This document shows, one piece after another, positions 7,341-16,140 of a DNA stretch of 64,000 nt. This DNA comes from Mesorhizobium wenxiniae (lineage in GTDB: Bacteria; Pseudomonadota; Alphaproteobacteria; Rhizobiales; Rhizobiaceae). Where the stretch lies: NCBI RefSeq assembly GCF_002284535.1, contig NZ_NPKH01000001.1, positions 163,805 to 227,804 on the forward strand, given 5' to 3'. Each line of letters starts with the position of its first letter. The stretch's first letter is position 1. The notes below the pieces were generated by a model. It was not told the origin of the DNA. It made no database searches and saw only the letters and a program-made list of their open reading frames with translations. A program made the translations under genes and the position numbers.

Positions 7341-9488
7341 TCATGAACGCGACGCCGGCAGCACTCCCATCTCCTTGAGCAACCAGGCAGCGCCGTCAAT
7401 CTTGTCCATGGTCCAAAGCATGAAGCGACTGTCGACATGGATGCTTCGACTGCGGTCTGCGGCATATGCCCAATCGGAGATCACTCCATCGAGCGTGCCA
7501 TCAAAGGCGAGACCGACGAACTCGCCGCGCCCATTCAGCGTGGCCGAGCCGCTATTGCCATTGGTAATGTCGACCGTGGACATGAAGTCGACCGGCAAAG
7601 TGCCCAGCTCCGGCGCGACATAGGGGCCATAATTCTTGGCCCGGATCGCAGCGACGGCGGCGGCCGGCGCATCAAACTCGCCCTTGCCAGTGTGCTTGGC
7701 CAGAAGTCCCTCAGCCGTGGTGAATGGCGTCCAGATCTGCCCGTCGCGTGTTCGCCCCGACACCTTGCCCCAGGTGATGCGCAGCGATCCATTCGCGTCG
7801 GGATACACCGGCCGGCCAATCGCCTGCCAGTAGGCGCGCAGGCCCTGCATATAAGTCGCGCGCGCCGCCTGCGCTCGGCCAGCGCGGTCCTTCGCCGCGC
7901 GCTCCGCAGCTATGTCGCCGGGATAGAGCGCGACCGCCAGCTTGATGAAAGGATCGTCCGACGCCTCGAAGGCAGCAGCCGGCTTGTCGAGCCAGCCGAG
8001 CCGCGTGGCCGTGTCGGCGAGTTTGGTTTCTGCATAAAGTCGGTCAAGGCCGATTTGGTCCAGAGCCGTTTCGAACGCAGTATCGCGGTCCTTTGCGTCT
8101 AGCCGGCGATATTCATCGAGCGCGGCCTCAAATAGCTTGCGATCGATGTCGGGCAGGTAACCGCGTTCGATCTGCGTCAGTTGATCCACGGTCTGGTTAC
8201 GGTCACGATCCTGAAAGCCGCGTTCGCGGTCTTCATCGAGCTTCTCGTGCTCCTTGGCCCAGCGATACAGAGTGCGCGCGGATGAGAGCATTTGCGCGCG
8301 GTTCAGCAGCGCCTGGCGCAGCCCCTCGAGCGACGCCTGGCTATTCTCGTCCACCATGGCGCCCAGTTCGCCGATCGCTGCGCCATAGCGCGCCTGCCGC
8401 GCGGGATCATCGGCGACCCAGTCGTGATAAGCTTTCTCCTCGATAGCCTTGCGCACGTCGAGCCCGATCGCATTGGCCCCGGCGAGATCGCCCGCCAACT
8501 TCTTCTTGTAGTTTTCCACGCCTTGCAGGATGGAGGCGTAGCGGATCTGCGCTTCTCGATTGCCTGCCGTGGTTTGGTTTATCTGGGCCGCATAATCCGA
8601 CAGCAAATGCTGCAACAGCGGTTCGTACCGCGCGAAATTGAACCGTACTTCATCCGCCGTGCGGAACCGATTGGTTTTTCCGGGAAAGCCGACGACCATG
8701 ACGAAATCGCCGTCTTGCACGCCTTTAGAGGCAATGCGCAGCCAGCTCTTCGGCCGGTAGGGCACGTTGTCGCGCGCATAAGGCCGGGAGGAACCATCAG
8801 GAGCGACATAAGCGCGGTAAAAACCGAAGTCGCCTGTGTGGCGCGGCCACGTCCAATTGTCCGTTTCGCCGCCGAAGTTACCGATGCCGAGCGCGGGCGC
8901 ATAGACGAGGCGCACGTCCTGAATTTCGAGCTTCTGCTGGAGATAGTAGGAGGCGCCGCCATAATAGGACTCCACGTCGCAGCGGCGATTGGGCTGTTCT
9001 TCACATGCGGCGATCAGCGCCTTCCGGTTCCTGTCGAGCCGCTCATAGCGCGCAAAGCCGTTCAGCTTGTCCGATACGCCCTTGAGCATGTCGGCGGTCA
9101 CATCACGGATATCCTCGATCACATAGATGCGGCTGCCGGGCACCGCGGGTAATTCTTCACCAAGGCTTTTCGCTAGAAATCCCTTGGTGAGATAGTCTTG
9201 ACTCTCCTTGCTGTTGTACTGGATCGATTCCAGCACGCAGTGACGGTTGGTCGCAACCAGTCCTTGCGGACTGACGAAGGAAGCTGAACATCCGCCCAGT
9301 GATACGATCGCGTTGAGCGGGGCAGTGTCTAGACGGCTGAGCTGCGCGGGATCAAGCTGGAGTCCATTCGCGCGCATGGCCGCGCCAAGTTCCGTAATCT
9401 GGGCCGGCATCCACATGCCTTCGTTCGCCGACGTCCAGAGCAAGTTCATAGCGGTGGCTTGGGCCAAACGACTAAAATTCGAGTTCAT
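7341..9488 (-). CDS. S46 family dipeptidyl-peptidase (DPP7/DPP11-like)
   Basis: A 715-residue protein, the full length for S46 exopeptidases, which cut dipeptides from oligopeptide N-termini. The catalytic triad can be placed: His in VATNRHCVLE (residue about 83), Asp in ETDNWTWPRHTGDF, and Ser in NGNSGSATLNG near the C-terminus; DNWTWPRHTGDF is diagnostic of the family. The start at 9488 was chosen because it has a GAACGAG ribosome-like site and gives MNSNFSRLAQ; an upstream ATG at 9614 adds a random-looking peptide. Typical members are exported, yet no clear signal peptide is visible, which is odd. The family is common in Bacteroidetes, Xanthomonads and Sphingomonads, so transfer is plausible. 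Its neighbours are wrecks, and it is transcribed against them. Confidence 0.85.
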   Translation of the reverse strand: MNSNFSRLAQATAMNLLWTSANEGMWMPAQITELGAAMRANGLQLDPAQLSRLDTAPLNAIVSLGGCSASFVSPQGLVATNRHCVLESIQYNSKESQDYLTKGFLAKSLGEELPAVPGSRIYVIEDIRDVTADMLKGVSDKLNGFARYERLDRNRKALIAACEEQPNRRCDVESYYGGASYYLQQKLEIQDVRLVYAPALGIGNFGGETDNWTWPRHTGDFGFYRAYVAPDGSSRPYARDNVPYRPKSWLRIASKGVQDGDFVMVVGFPGKTNRFRTADEVRFNFARYEPLLQHLLSDYAAQINQTTAGNREAQIRYASILQGVENYKKKLAGDLAGANAIGLDVRKAIEEKAYHDWVADDPARQARYGAAIGELGAMVDENSQASLEGLRQALLNRAQMLSSARTLYRWAKEHEKLDEDRERGFQDRDRNQTVDQLTQIERGYLPDIDRKLFEAALDEYRRLDAKDRDTAFETALDQIGLDRLYAETKLADTATRLGWLDKPAAAFEASDDPFIKLAVALYPGDIAAERAAKDRAGRAQAARATYMQGLRAYWQAIGRPVYPDANGSLRITWGKVSGRTRDGQIWTPFTTAEGLLAKHTGKGEFDAPAAAVAAIRAKNYGPYVAPELGTLPVDFMSTVDITNGNSGSATLNGRGEFVGLAFDGTLDGVISDWAYAADRSRSIHVDSRFMLWTMDKIDGAAWLLKEMGVLPASRS

Positions 9489-10092
9489 GCTGATCTCGTT
9501 CCCATTCTGTGTATTGTTCTTCGCTGATCTGGATCGATGAGCTATCGGGCTGACCGGCGTCCGCAAGCGCCTGCGCGGCAGCCACTGGGTGAAGAGTGAG
9601 TGGACGGTCAACACAAAAATCTGGGTGACGCTCCCCTCACATTGTATCGGTGCAACGTTTGCGGATCATCCGTTGCACTAATCGTGCCAAAGGATGCCTG
9701 AGACGCCCTTCGGGTCCCGCGGAGAAGTCATTCGAGACGCCTCTAACAATATCTCCCGCATTGCGGGCCGGCCATTGGAGCGCCTCGTCAATAAAGCTTT
9801 CAATCACCTACGTGGTAAGGGCCTTGCGTGTCCGACCTCCGACATTTGGGTCCGACCTCCGACATTTGGTTGTAGACCCGACACTCTCGTCCTCGCTCGC
9901 GACGAAGCCCACTGCCGAACAGCCGTCGTTAATTGTGAGAATGCGTGCTATCGTTTCTGTTACGTGCGGTGTTGCGCGAGGACGAGGGTGCGAGGAGTGC
10001 CCGGACTTCCCCTTGCCGCAAATCCGCTCGGCGCTTGGCGACATAACCCGGCGGACTATGTGCGCGAGTGCCGGCGTGAGGCGCGAAAGTAA
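9489..10092. other. Gene-poor stretch with no recognisable coding sequence
   Basis: About 600 bp between the S46 peptidase start and an amidohydrolase fragment. Short open frames exist in several phases but none shows a family motif. The only structure seen is a 20-bp tandem duplication described separately. The first 100 bp must contain the promoter of the S46 gene; no convincing -35/-10 pair was identified. Confidence 0.5.
9831..9870. repeat. Two-copy 20-bp tandem repeat
   Basis: The unit tccgacctccgacatttggg occurs twice head to tail, the second copy ending in t instead of g. The repeat lies in non-coding debris and probably reflects replication slippage or the footprint of a vanished element. 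Confidence 0.8.
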
Positions 10093-10590
10093 ATCTGGGA
10101 TGAAACGTCGACCATCCGAATCGAGCATGGAAACCTCATCAAAGCGACAACCGCCAACCGGGTTCGCGAGGCAGGCGCGTTCGTCGTCCCGACGAACATC
10201 ACCTTTGCTGTCGTCGCTCGGGACGGAGCCAGATACGGCATGTCCGCCGAATCCCTTGAAAAGGTGAGCTTCGTTCTCGATGCCGGCTTGTCGGCGCTCG
10301 AAATGCTTCAAAGCGCTGGCGTGACCATGGGCTACGGCTCCGATCTGCTTGGCCAGATGCAGGGGCACCAATCAGAGGAATTTCTTCTGCGCGGCCGCGT
10401 TCTCAAGCCTCGGGACGTGATCCGATCCGCGACGGTGGATGCTGCCCGCGTGCTCAACATGGAAGGCCTCATCGGCACCATCGCGCCTGGCGCTCACGCA
10501 GATCTCATCGCCGTCTACGGCAATCCGTTGAAGGACCTCGCGATTTTGTCCGATCCCGCCCGGCTTCGAAAGATCATCAAGGGCGGGTGA
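10093..10590 (+). pseudogene. Amidohydrolase C-terminal fragment (imidazolonepropionase/prolidase-like)
   Basis: An open stretch of about 165 codons without its N-terminus: a stop codon lies immediately before it at 10090. It reads RIEHGNLI, then AGAFVVPTNITF, GVTMGYGSDLL and GTIAPGAHADLIAVYGNPL. These are the late strands of the metal-dependent amidohydrolase barrel (an E-H-G element, a catalytic Asp in GSDLL) and the C-terminal composite strand with ADLIAV, found in imidazolonepropionase-like enzymes. The metal-binding H-x-H at the N-terminus is missing, so it cannot be active. An internal ATG at 10240 would give only 116 residues. It is flanked by an IS256 element and non-coding debris, and looks like the remnant of a gene cut by rearrangement. 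Confidence 0.65.
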
Positions 10591-10938
10591 GTGGTGAAGA
10601 ATGAATAACCAGACGCAGGTAATCCGTTGCCATTCAGGGGAATTACGCAACACATATACAGGCAGGAGCACAACAGAACGTATTGAGCAGCTACCGATGG
10701 TTCCGAAGGCATGACGCTGCGATTGCCGCCTTCGTGCTGCCGGTGCTCAAAACTCTCAATCGTCCCTGACCAGCCTTGAAATCTCGGCGCTAATATCGGC
10801 TCCTTCGTAGGGCAATGCCTGAGGACGTTTCTCGCACGCCTAGCCGTCATGATACACGCGCTCATTTGATTGCGTGGCATCGGTGGAGAGCGCTGTCACA
10901 AACGGCTGGACGACATTCCTCATATCGCGCCGGCGGAG
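10591..10938. other. No intact gene; 3' part contains a reading frame interrupted by the IS256 insertion
   Basis: No gene is recognised in most of this stretch. Its last 70 bp read in one frame as RLDDIPHIAPAEPV, and when the IS element and one target-site copy are removed the frame continues with FTKVELAGDAYGPCQVNPI and a stop at about 12434. The continuity suggests a coding sequence was split by the insertion. I do not recognise the protein. Confidence 0.4.
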
Positions 10939-10946
10939 CCTGTTTT

Positions 10947-12369
10947 GATCGTGCCCCATGGCGTGGTGTAGGTAACGGCATTGGTCGCCGTGCTCTCCGG
11001 CAAGGGCCGGACTGATCAGCGCGCCACTGCCGGCAGGCTGATGAGCGGATCATCGCTCATCTGGCTGATGGTCTCAAGGGTCATGTAGCGCGCCCGCTGC
11101 ACGGCCCATTCATCATTCTGTTCGAGCAGGAGGGCGCCGACGAGACGGACTATGGCATCGTCATTGGGGAAGATGCCGACGACCTCGGTCCTGCGCTTGA
11201 TCTCGCCGTTGAGGCGCTCGATCGGGTTGGTGCTATGCAGCTTGGCACGGTGCTCCTTGGGGAAGGTCATGTAGGCAAGCACGTCGGGCTCGGCATCGTC
11301 CATGATGGTGGCGAGCTTGGGCACCTTCGGCCGGATCTGGTCGGCAACGGCGCGCCATTGGGTGCTGGCGGCCTCGGCCGTCTCCTGGGCGAAGGCGGTG
11401 GCGATGAAGGCCGAGGCGACGCGGCGGCCGCTCTTGCCGGCATGCGCCAGCACGTTCCTCATGAAATGGACCCGGCAGCGCTGCCATGTCGCGCACAGCA
11501 CCTTGGTGACGGCCGCCTTGATGCCTTCATGGGCATCGGAAACGACGAGCTTGACGCCGCGCAGGCCGCGGCGGGTCAGCTTGCGCAAAAACTCCGTCCA
11601 GATCGGCTCGGCCTCAGACGTGCCGACCTCCATGCCCAGCACTTCGCGCCGGCCGTCTGCGTTTACACCGACGGCGATGATGACGGCGACCGAGACGATG
11701 CGTCCGCCGCGGCGCACCTTCAGGTAGGTGGCATCGATCCACAGATAGGGCCAGTCGCCCTCGATGGGCCTGTCGAGGAAGGCCTTCACCTTGCCGTCGA
11801 TCTCCTCGCACAGCCGGCTGACCTGGCTCTTGGAGACGCCGCTCATGCCCATCGCCTTGACCAGGTCGTCGACCGAGCGCGTCGAGATACCCTGGACGTA
11901 GGCCTCCTGGATGACGGCGATCAGCGCCTTCTCGGCCATGCGCCGCGGCTCAAGGAAGCTCGGGAAGTAAGAGCCCTTCCTGAGCTTGGGGATGCGCAGC
12001 TCGACGGTGCCGCCGCGTCTCCCAGTCTCTGTCGCGGTAGCCGTTGCGCTGGACAAGCCGCAGCGGGTTCTTCTCGCCATGGGCCGCGCCGGTGGCGGCG
12101 CCCACCTCCAGCTCCATCAGCCGCTCGGCGGCAAAGCCGATCATCTCGCGCAGGATATCGGCATCGGGGGTCTTCTCTACGAGCGTGCGCAGGTTCATCA
12201 TGTCGTTGGTCATCGGTGGTTCCTTCGAATCAGGTTGTGTCAGCAACCCAACCCTACCGAAGAACATCGATGACCGCCGCTGCGCCGCTCGCTCGCTACA
12301 GCGCTGTTGAGGGCGCGCTCGCGAGCGGCTTCGCTATCGCCGACCTACACCACGCGGTGGGACACGACC
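10947..12369 (-). mobile_element. IS256-family insertion sequence with inverted repeats and 8-bp target duplication
   Basis: The element is about 1423 bp. The end at 10949-10973 (TCGTGCCCCATGGCGTGGTG plus TAGGT) and the complement of 12343-12367 (TCGTGTCCCACCGCGTGGTG plus TAGGT) agree at 22 of 25 positions, and extend two bases outward. Both ends are followed directly by the same 8 bp, CCTGTTTT, at 10939-10946 and 12370-12377, a target duplication of the size IS256 elements make. The transposase lies inside on the minus strand. The perfect duplication argues for a fairly recent insertion even though the transposase is frameshifted. Confidence 0.85.
11016..12213 (-). pseudogene. IS256-family transposase, frameshifted
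   Basis: The N-terminal piece begins at 12213 ([14 protein letters not shown]) and reads to [12 protein letters not shown]; the rest continues in another frame from [18 protein letters not shown] to the stop at 11016. The junction is near 12015-12022, where the motif W-E-T-R-G-G-T-V is broken by loss of about two bases (or gain of one). The core has the IS256 DDE signature: [23 protein letters not shown], and a late glutamate in [12 protein letters not shown], with [13 protein letters not shown] between. Repaired length would be about 400 residues, normal for the family. As it stands the protein would not be made in one piece unless by frameshifting. Confidence 0.85.
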
Positions 12370-12377
12370 CCTGTTTT

Positions 12378-12559
12378 CACCAAAGTCGAACTCGCGGGTG
12401 ACGCCTACGGCCCCTGCCAAGTTAATCCCATTTGAGATCGAATGCGGTGGGCGTGCCGCTCCTAGCAGCGCCGTTTTTCCCATTGACGTGAAAACATCAG
12501 AACAAAGTACCTTATGTCTACAGATTTCGTAGAATATCGTTTGGTTTCGGTGGTGGCCT
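12378..12559. other. Leader region upstream of the organosulfur operon
   Basis: The first 60 bp hold the tail of the reading frame split by the IS256 element (ending GPCQVNPI and stop). The remaining 120 bp are AT-richer than the surroundings (for example atgtctacagatttcgtaga) and probably contain the promoter of the sulfur operon. No operator could be assigned by eye. Confidence 0.3.
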
Positions 12560-13156
12560 ATGGCGCATGTGTGGGAGATAGATGACTTGGCACGATTATC
12601 GGTTCTTGGAATATCCGGCGGTGTAAGCAACCCGTCCCGCACCACGGCGGTCGTCAATGCGCTGGTCAAGGCGGTCGCGTTGCGCCTGCTTGCCGACACC
12701 GGTCTGATTGAGATCACGGAGGCAGCACCGTCGCTTTTCGCCGGACTATCCCGCGGCGCACTTGGCGCATCTGGAGAAGCGATTATCCAGCGTGTCGAGA
12801 AGGCCGATTTGCTCGTGGTCGGAACGCCTGTCTATAGGGCTTCCTACACTGGCGCTCTCAAGCACCTGTTCGACCTGGTCGACTATCGCGCGTTGACGGG
12901 CAAGACCGTGCTTCTCGCGGCGACCGGCGGGAGCCCATACCATGGCCTGGTGCTCGAACATCAGCTCCGGCCATTGTTCGGCTTTTTTGGCGCTGTCACC
13001 GTCCCTACGGGCGTCTACGGCACGCCCGACGATTTCGTCGATGGCGAAATCGTCGGCGCAGCCATCATCGAGCGTATTGCAAGGGCCGCTACCGACGCGG
13101 TCTCCTTGCTCAACTCAAGTCACGCAAATGCCGCCGTCGCCACCCGCGTCGGCTGA
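12560..13156 (+). CDS. msuE: NAD(P)H-dependent FMN reductase (MsuE-like)
   Basis: A 198-residue flavodoxin-fold protein: LGISGGVSNPSRT is the phosphate-binding loop for FMN, VVGTPVYRASYTGALKHLFD the second flavin-binding segment, and LLAATGGSPYHGLVLEHQLRPLFGFFG the signature of the MsuE/SsuE group. It reduces FMN with NAD(P)H and hands FMNH2 to two-component monooxygenases, here most likely SfnG and the SsuD-like enzyme downstream. ATG 12560 has no good ribosome site; a TTG at 12587 after gggagatag would start just before the first beta strand and is a fair alternative. First gene of a co-directional operon; 25 bp separate it from sfnG. Confidence 0.8.
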   Translation: MAHVWEIDDLARLSVLGISGGVSNPSRTTAVVNALVKAVALRLLADTGLIEITEAAPSLFAGLSRGALGASGEAIIQRVEKADLLVVGTPVYRASYTGALKHLFDLVDYRALTGKTVLLAATGGSPYHGLVLEHQLRPLFGFFGAVTVPTGVYGTPDDFVDGEIVGAAIIERIARAATDAVSLLNSSHANAAVATRVG

Positions 13157-13181
13157 GCCAATCAACAGGGGAAACGACGAC

Positions 13182-14282
13182 ATGAGTTCGCATTCCGACG
13201 CCATCAAATTCGCCTACTGGGTCCCGAACGTCTCCGGCGGCCTGGTCATCTCCAACATCGAGCAGCGGACGGGTTGGGATATCGACTACAACCGCAAGCT
13301 CGCCCAGATTGCCGAGGCCAACGGGTTCGACTATGCGCTGAGCCAGATCCGTTTCACAGCCGGCTATGGGGCCGACAACCAGCACGAATCAGTCTCGTTC
13401 AGCCATGCCTTGCTTGCCGCGACCACAACGCTGAAGGTCATCGCAGCGATCCTGCCCGGTCCGTGGAACCCTGCGCTGGCGGCCAAGCAGATCGCTACCA
13501 TCAACCACCTGACCAATGGCCGCGTCTCCGTCAATGTCGTCAGCGGCTGGTTCCGAGGCGAGTTCGCCGCGATTGGCGAACTCTGGCTCGATCATGACGA
13601 GCGCTATCGCCGGTCGGAGGAATTTATCCGAGCGTTGCGCGGCATCTGGACGGAAGACAGCTTCACGCTGAAGGGCGATTTCTACCGCTTCACCAACTAT
13701 TCCATGAAGCCGAAGCCGATCGAGCCCTTGCCCGAGATATTCCAGGGCGGCTCGTCGCGAGCCGCTCGCGACATGGCGTCTCGTGTCTCCGATTGGTATT
13801 TCACCAACGGCAATACCCCGGAGGAGATCCGGAAGCAGGTCGACGACATCCGCACCAAGGCGAAAGCCAACGGCCACAAGGTTAGGATCGGCGTCAACGC
13901 TTTCGCCATCGCCCGCGAGAGCGAGCAGGAAGCGCGCGCCGTGCTCGACGAGATCATCGCCAAGGCGAATCCGGAGGCGGTGCAGGGCTTTGCCGATCAG
14001 GTCAAGAATGCCGGCAAGGCCTCGCCGGAAGGCGAAGGCAATTGGGCGAAGTCGTCCCTCGAGGATCTCGTTCAGTACAATGACGGCTTCCGCAGCAATC
14101 TCATCGGCACGCCGGAACAGATCGCCGAACGCATCCTGAAACTGAAGGACGCCGGTGCCGACCTGATCCTGCTCGGCTTCCTGCATTTCCAGGAAGAGGT
14201 CGAGTTCTTCGGCAAGCGCGTCATTCCTCTGGTGCGCGAACTGGAAGCAGCTCGCGACAGGGAGCTTGTCGCCGCGGAATAG
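13182..14282 (+). CDS. sfnG: FMNH2-dependent dimethylsulfone monooxygenase SfnG
   Basis: A 366-residue luciferase-like (LLM) flavin monooxygenase. It matches the SfnG layout: FAYWVPNVSGGLVIS at the start, FDYALSQIRFTAGYGADNQHE, LLAATTTLKVIAAILPGPWNP, and GRVSVNVVSGWFRGEF, followed by PEIFQGGSSRAARDMA. SfnG converts dimethylsulfone to methanesulfinate and formaldehyde using FMNH2 and oxygen, supplying sulfur when sulfate is scarce. ATG at 13182 follows AGGGGAAACGA. Its reductase is the gene just upstream, and its products or related sulfonates can be handled by the SsuD-like enzyme downstream. Substrate is assigned from family resemblance. Confidence 0.85.
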   Translation: MSSHSDAIKFAYWVPNVSGGLVISNIEQRTGWDIDYNRKLAQIAEANGFDYALSQIRFTAGYGADNQHESVSFSHALLAATTTLKVIAAILPGPWNPALAAKQIATINHLTNGRVSVNVVSGWFRGEFAAIGELWLDHDERYRRSEEFIRALRGIWTEDSFTLKGDFYRFTNYSMKPKPIEPLPEIFQGGSSRAARDMASRVSDWYFTNGNTPEEIRKQVDDIRTKAKANGHKVRIGVNAFAIARESEQEARAVLDEIIAKANPEAVQGFADQVKNAGKASPEGEGNWAKSSLEDLVQYNDGFRSNLIGTPEQIAERILKLKDAGADLILLGFLHFQEEVEFFGKRVIPLVRELEAARDRELVAAE

Positions 14283-14338
14283 GACGGGCGCGGCCCACGG
14301 GGCCGCAGCCGACACGCCTTCAAAAGCAGGAATGTTTC

Positions 14339-15244
14339 ATGATTGGTGCTTCGCTGGGAGCGGCCGCATACGAGCGCGCGTCCGAAATTTCCGCCATCCT
14401 CGCGGTGGCTAACCCCGTCGGCGACAGGCGTCTGGCACGCCTGTCGTCACGGCCGGATGTGGTTCTCGCGCTGAGCGGGATCGGCATTTCCTTTGGCGGG
14501 GTCAAGGCGCTGAGCGATGTTGATCTCGAAGTGGAAGTCGGCGAGATCCGCGCGGTGATCGGCCCCAACGGCGCCGGCAAGTCCTCACTGATCAACATCA
14601 TCAGCGGCCTCTATCACGCCGACCGCGGCAGGATTGCGATCGGCGGGCAGTCCTTCTCCCGGGTGCCGGCGAGCCGTCTAGCACGGCTCGGCGTTGCGCG
14701 AACCTTCCAGAACCTGGCGCTATTCGGCGGTCTGTCCGTGCGCAACAACATCGCGTGCGGCCGCGTCCACACCAGGCGCGCCAGTTTCGTCGAACATATT
14801 GCAGGTCTGCCACGCGCCCGGAGCGAAGATGCGGGAATCGCCGAAAAGACCGATCAGATAGTCGCCTTCCTGCATCTCGAAAGCGTCGCCGACCGCCTCG
14901 TCGCCACCTTGCCTTACGGCCTGCAGAAGCGGGTCGAGCTGGCGCGCGCGCTGGTCGCCGAGCCGAAGCTGCTGCTGCTCGACGAGCCGATGGCCGGCAT
15001 GACGGCGACCGAGAAGGCCGAGATGGCCGGCTTCGTGCGCGCCGCGCGCGACCGGCACGGCGTCACCATCATCCTGATCGAGCACGACATCGGCGTCGTC
15101 ATGGGCCTCTCCGACCGCGTCGCCGTGCTCGACTACGGCCGCAAGATCGCAGACGGGACGCCGGCCGAGGTCAGGGCCGATCCGGCAGTGATCCGGGCCT
15201 ATATCGGCACCGCCGAGGGCGAGAATGGCGAGGACATCCGATGA
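14339..15244 (+). CDS. LIV-type ABC transporter ATP-binding protein (LivG-like)
   Basis: A 301-residue ATPase: Walker [10 protein letters not shown], the LivG-type insert with LGVARTFQNLALFGGLSV, signature LPYGLQKRVELARAL, Walker B LLLLDEPMAGM and a switch histidine in IEHDIGVVMG. Residues 1-40 before the ABC core are unusual and might mean translation really starts later, near the VVLALSGIGISFGG segment. One of two ATPases of the branched-chain amino acid (HAAT) type importer in this operon. Its stop overlaps the next ATG (ATGA), so translation is coupled to the permease. Given the monooxygenases on both sides, the cargo is more likely an organosulfur compound than an amino acid; that is inference. 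Confidence 0.85.
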   Translation: MIGASLGAAAYERASEISAILAVANPVGDRRLARLSSRPDVVLALSGIGISFGGVKALSDVDLEVEVGEIRAVIGPNGAGKSSLINIISGLYHADRGRIAIGGQSFSRVPASRLARLGVARTFQNLALFGGLSVRNNIACGRVHTRRASFVEHIAGLPRARSEDAGIAEKTDQIVAFLHLESVADRLVATLPYGLQKRVELARALVAEPKLLLLDEPMAGMTATEKAEMAGFVRAARDRHGVTIILIEHDIGVVMGLSDRVAVLDYGRKIADGTPAEVRADPAVIRAYIGTAEGENGEDIR

Positions 15245-16137
15245 GCTACTATGATTTCCTCTTCGTCATCGAAGTGCTGGTCGGCGGCCTGCTCTCTGGC
15301 GTCATGTATTCGCTTGTCGCCATAGGTTTCGTGCTGATCTACAAGACGTCGGGCGTGCTGAACTTCGCGCAGGGGTCGATGGTGCTGTTCGCAGCGCTCA
15401 CCTTTGTCAGCCTCGTCGAACGCGGCATCCCCTTCGCGCTTTCGCTGCTCATCACCTTCGCGGTCATGGTCGCGCTCGGCTTCACCATCGAGCGGACCGT
15501 GCTCAGGCCGCTGGTCAACCGCTCGCCGATGACGCTGTTCATGGCGACGCTGGGGCTCTCCTACATCATCGAAGGTGCCGCCCAGCTTATCTGGGGCACG
15601 CAGGTGCACGGGCTCGACCTCGGCATCGACGACACCCCCTTCGAGGTCGGCGGCATACTGATCTCATCCTTCGACCTGCTGGCGGCGGCGATCGCCGCCG
15701 CCATGGTCGCAGGCCTCAGCGCCTTCTTCTATTGGACGCGGATCGGCCTTGCGTTTCGCGCCGTCGCCGACGATCAGTTCGCGGCCCTCGCCGTCGGGCT
15801 GCGGCTGCCTCGCATCTGGGGCACCGTGTGGACGGCGGCCGGCTTCGTCGCGCTGGTCGCCGGACTGTTGTGGGGCGCGCGTCTCGGCGTCCAGTTCTCG
15901 CTGTCGCTGATCGTGCTGAAGGCGCTGCCGGTGCTGGTGCTTGGCGGCTTCGATTCCATCCTCGGCGCCATCGTTGGCGGCCTCATCATCGGCGCCAGCG
16001 AGAAGCTGGCCGAGGTCTATCTCGGCCCGTTCGTCGGCGGCGGCATCGAGGGCTGGTTCGCCTATGCGCTGGCGCTGGTTGTGCTTTTGGTGCGCCCCTC
16101 CGGCCTGTTTGGCCAGAAAACCGTCGAAAGGGTCTGA
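15241..16137 (+). CDS. LIV-type ABC transporter permease (LivH-like)
   Basis: A 298-residue, very hydrophobic inner-membrane protein with about eight helices, starting MSYYDFLFVIEVLVGGLLSGVMY. The conserved LivH element GFVLIYKTSGVLNFAQGSMV is at residues 29-48, with later motifs GLRLPRIWGTVWTAAGF and LGGFDSILGAIVGGLIIGASE. It forms half of the import channel with the LivM-like protein that follows 3 bp later. The ATG at 15241 overlaps the upstream stop. Its specificity must come from the solute-binding protein two genes downstream. Confidence 0.88.
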   Translation: MSYYDFLFVIEVLVGGLLSGVMYSLVAIGFVLIYKTSGVLNFAQGSMVLFAALTFVSLVERGIPFALSLLITFAVMVALGFTIERTVLRPLVNRSPMTLFMATLGLSYIIEGAAQLIWGTQVHGLDLGIDDTPFEVGGILISSFDLLAAAIAAAMVAGLSAFFYWTRIGLAFRAVADDQFAALAVGLRLPRIWGTVWTAAGFVALVAGLLWGARLGVQFSLSLIVLKALPVLVLGGFDSILGAIVGGLIIGASEKLAEVYLGPFVGGGIEGWFAYALALVVLLVRPSGLFGQKTVERV

Positions 16138-16140
16138 ACC

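Noticed and set aside
9831..9870. A tandem repeat considered as the start of a CRISPR array.
   Set aside because: Only two adjoining units without spacers.
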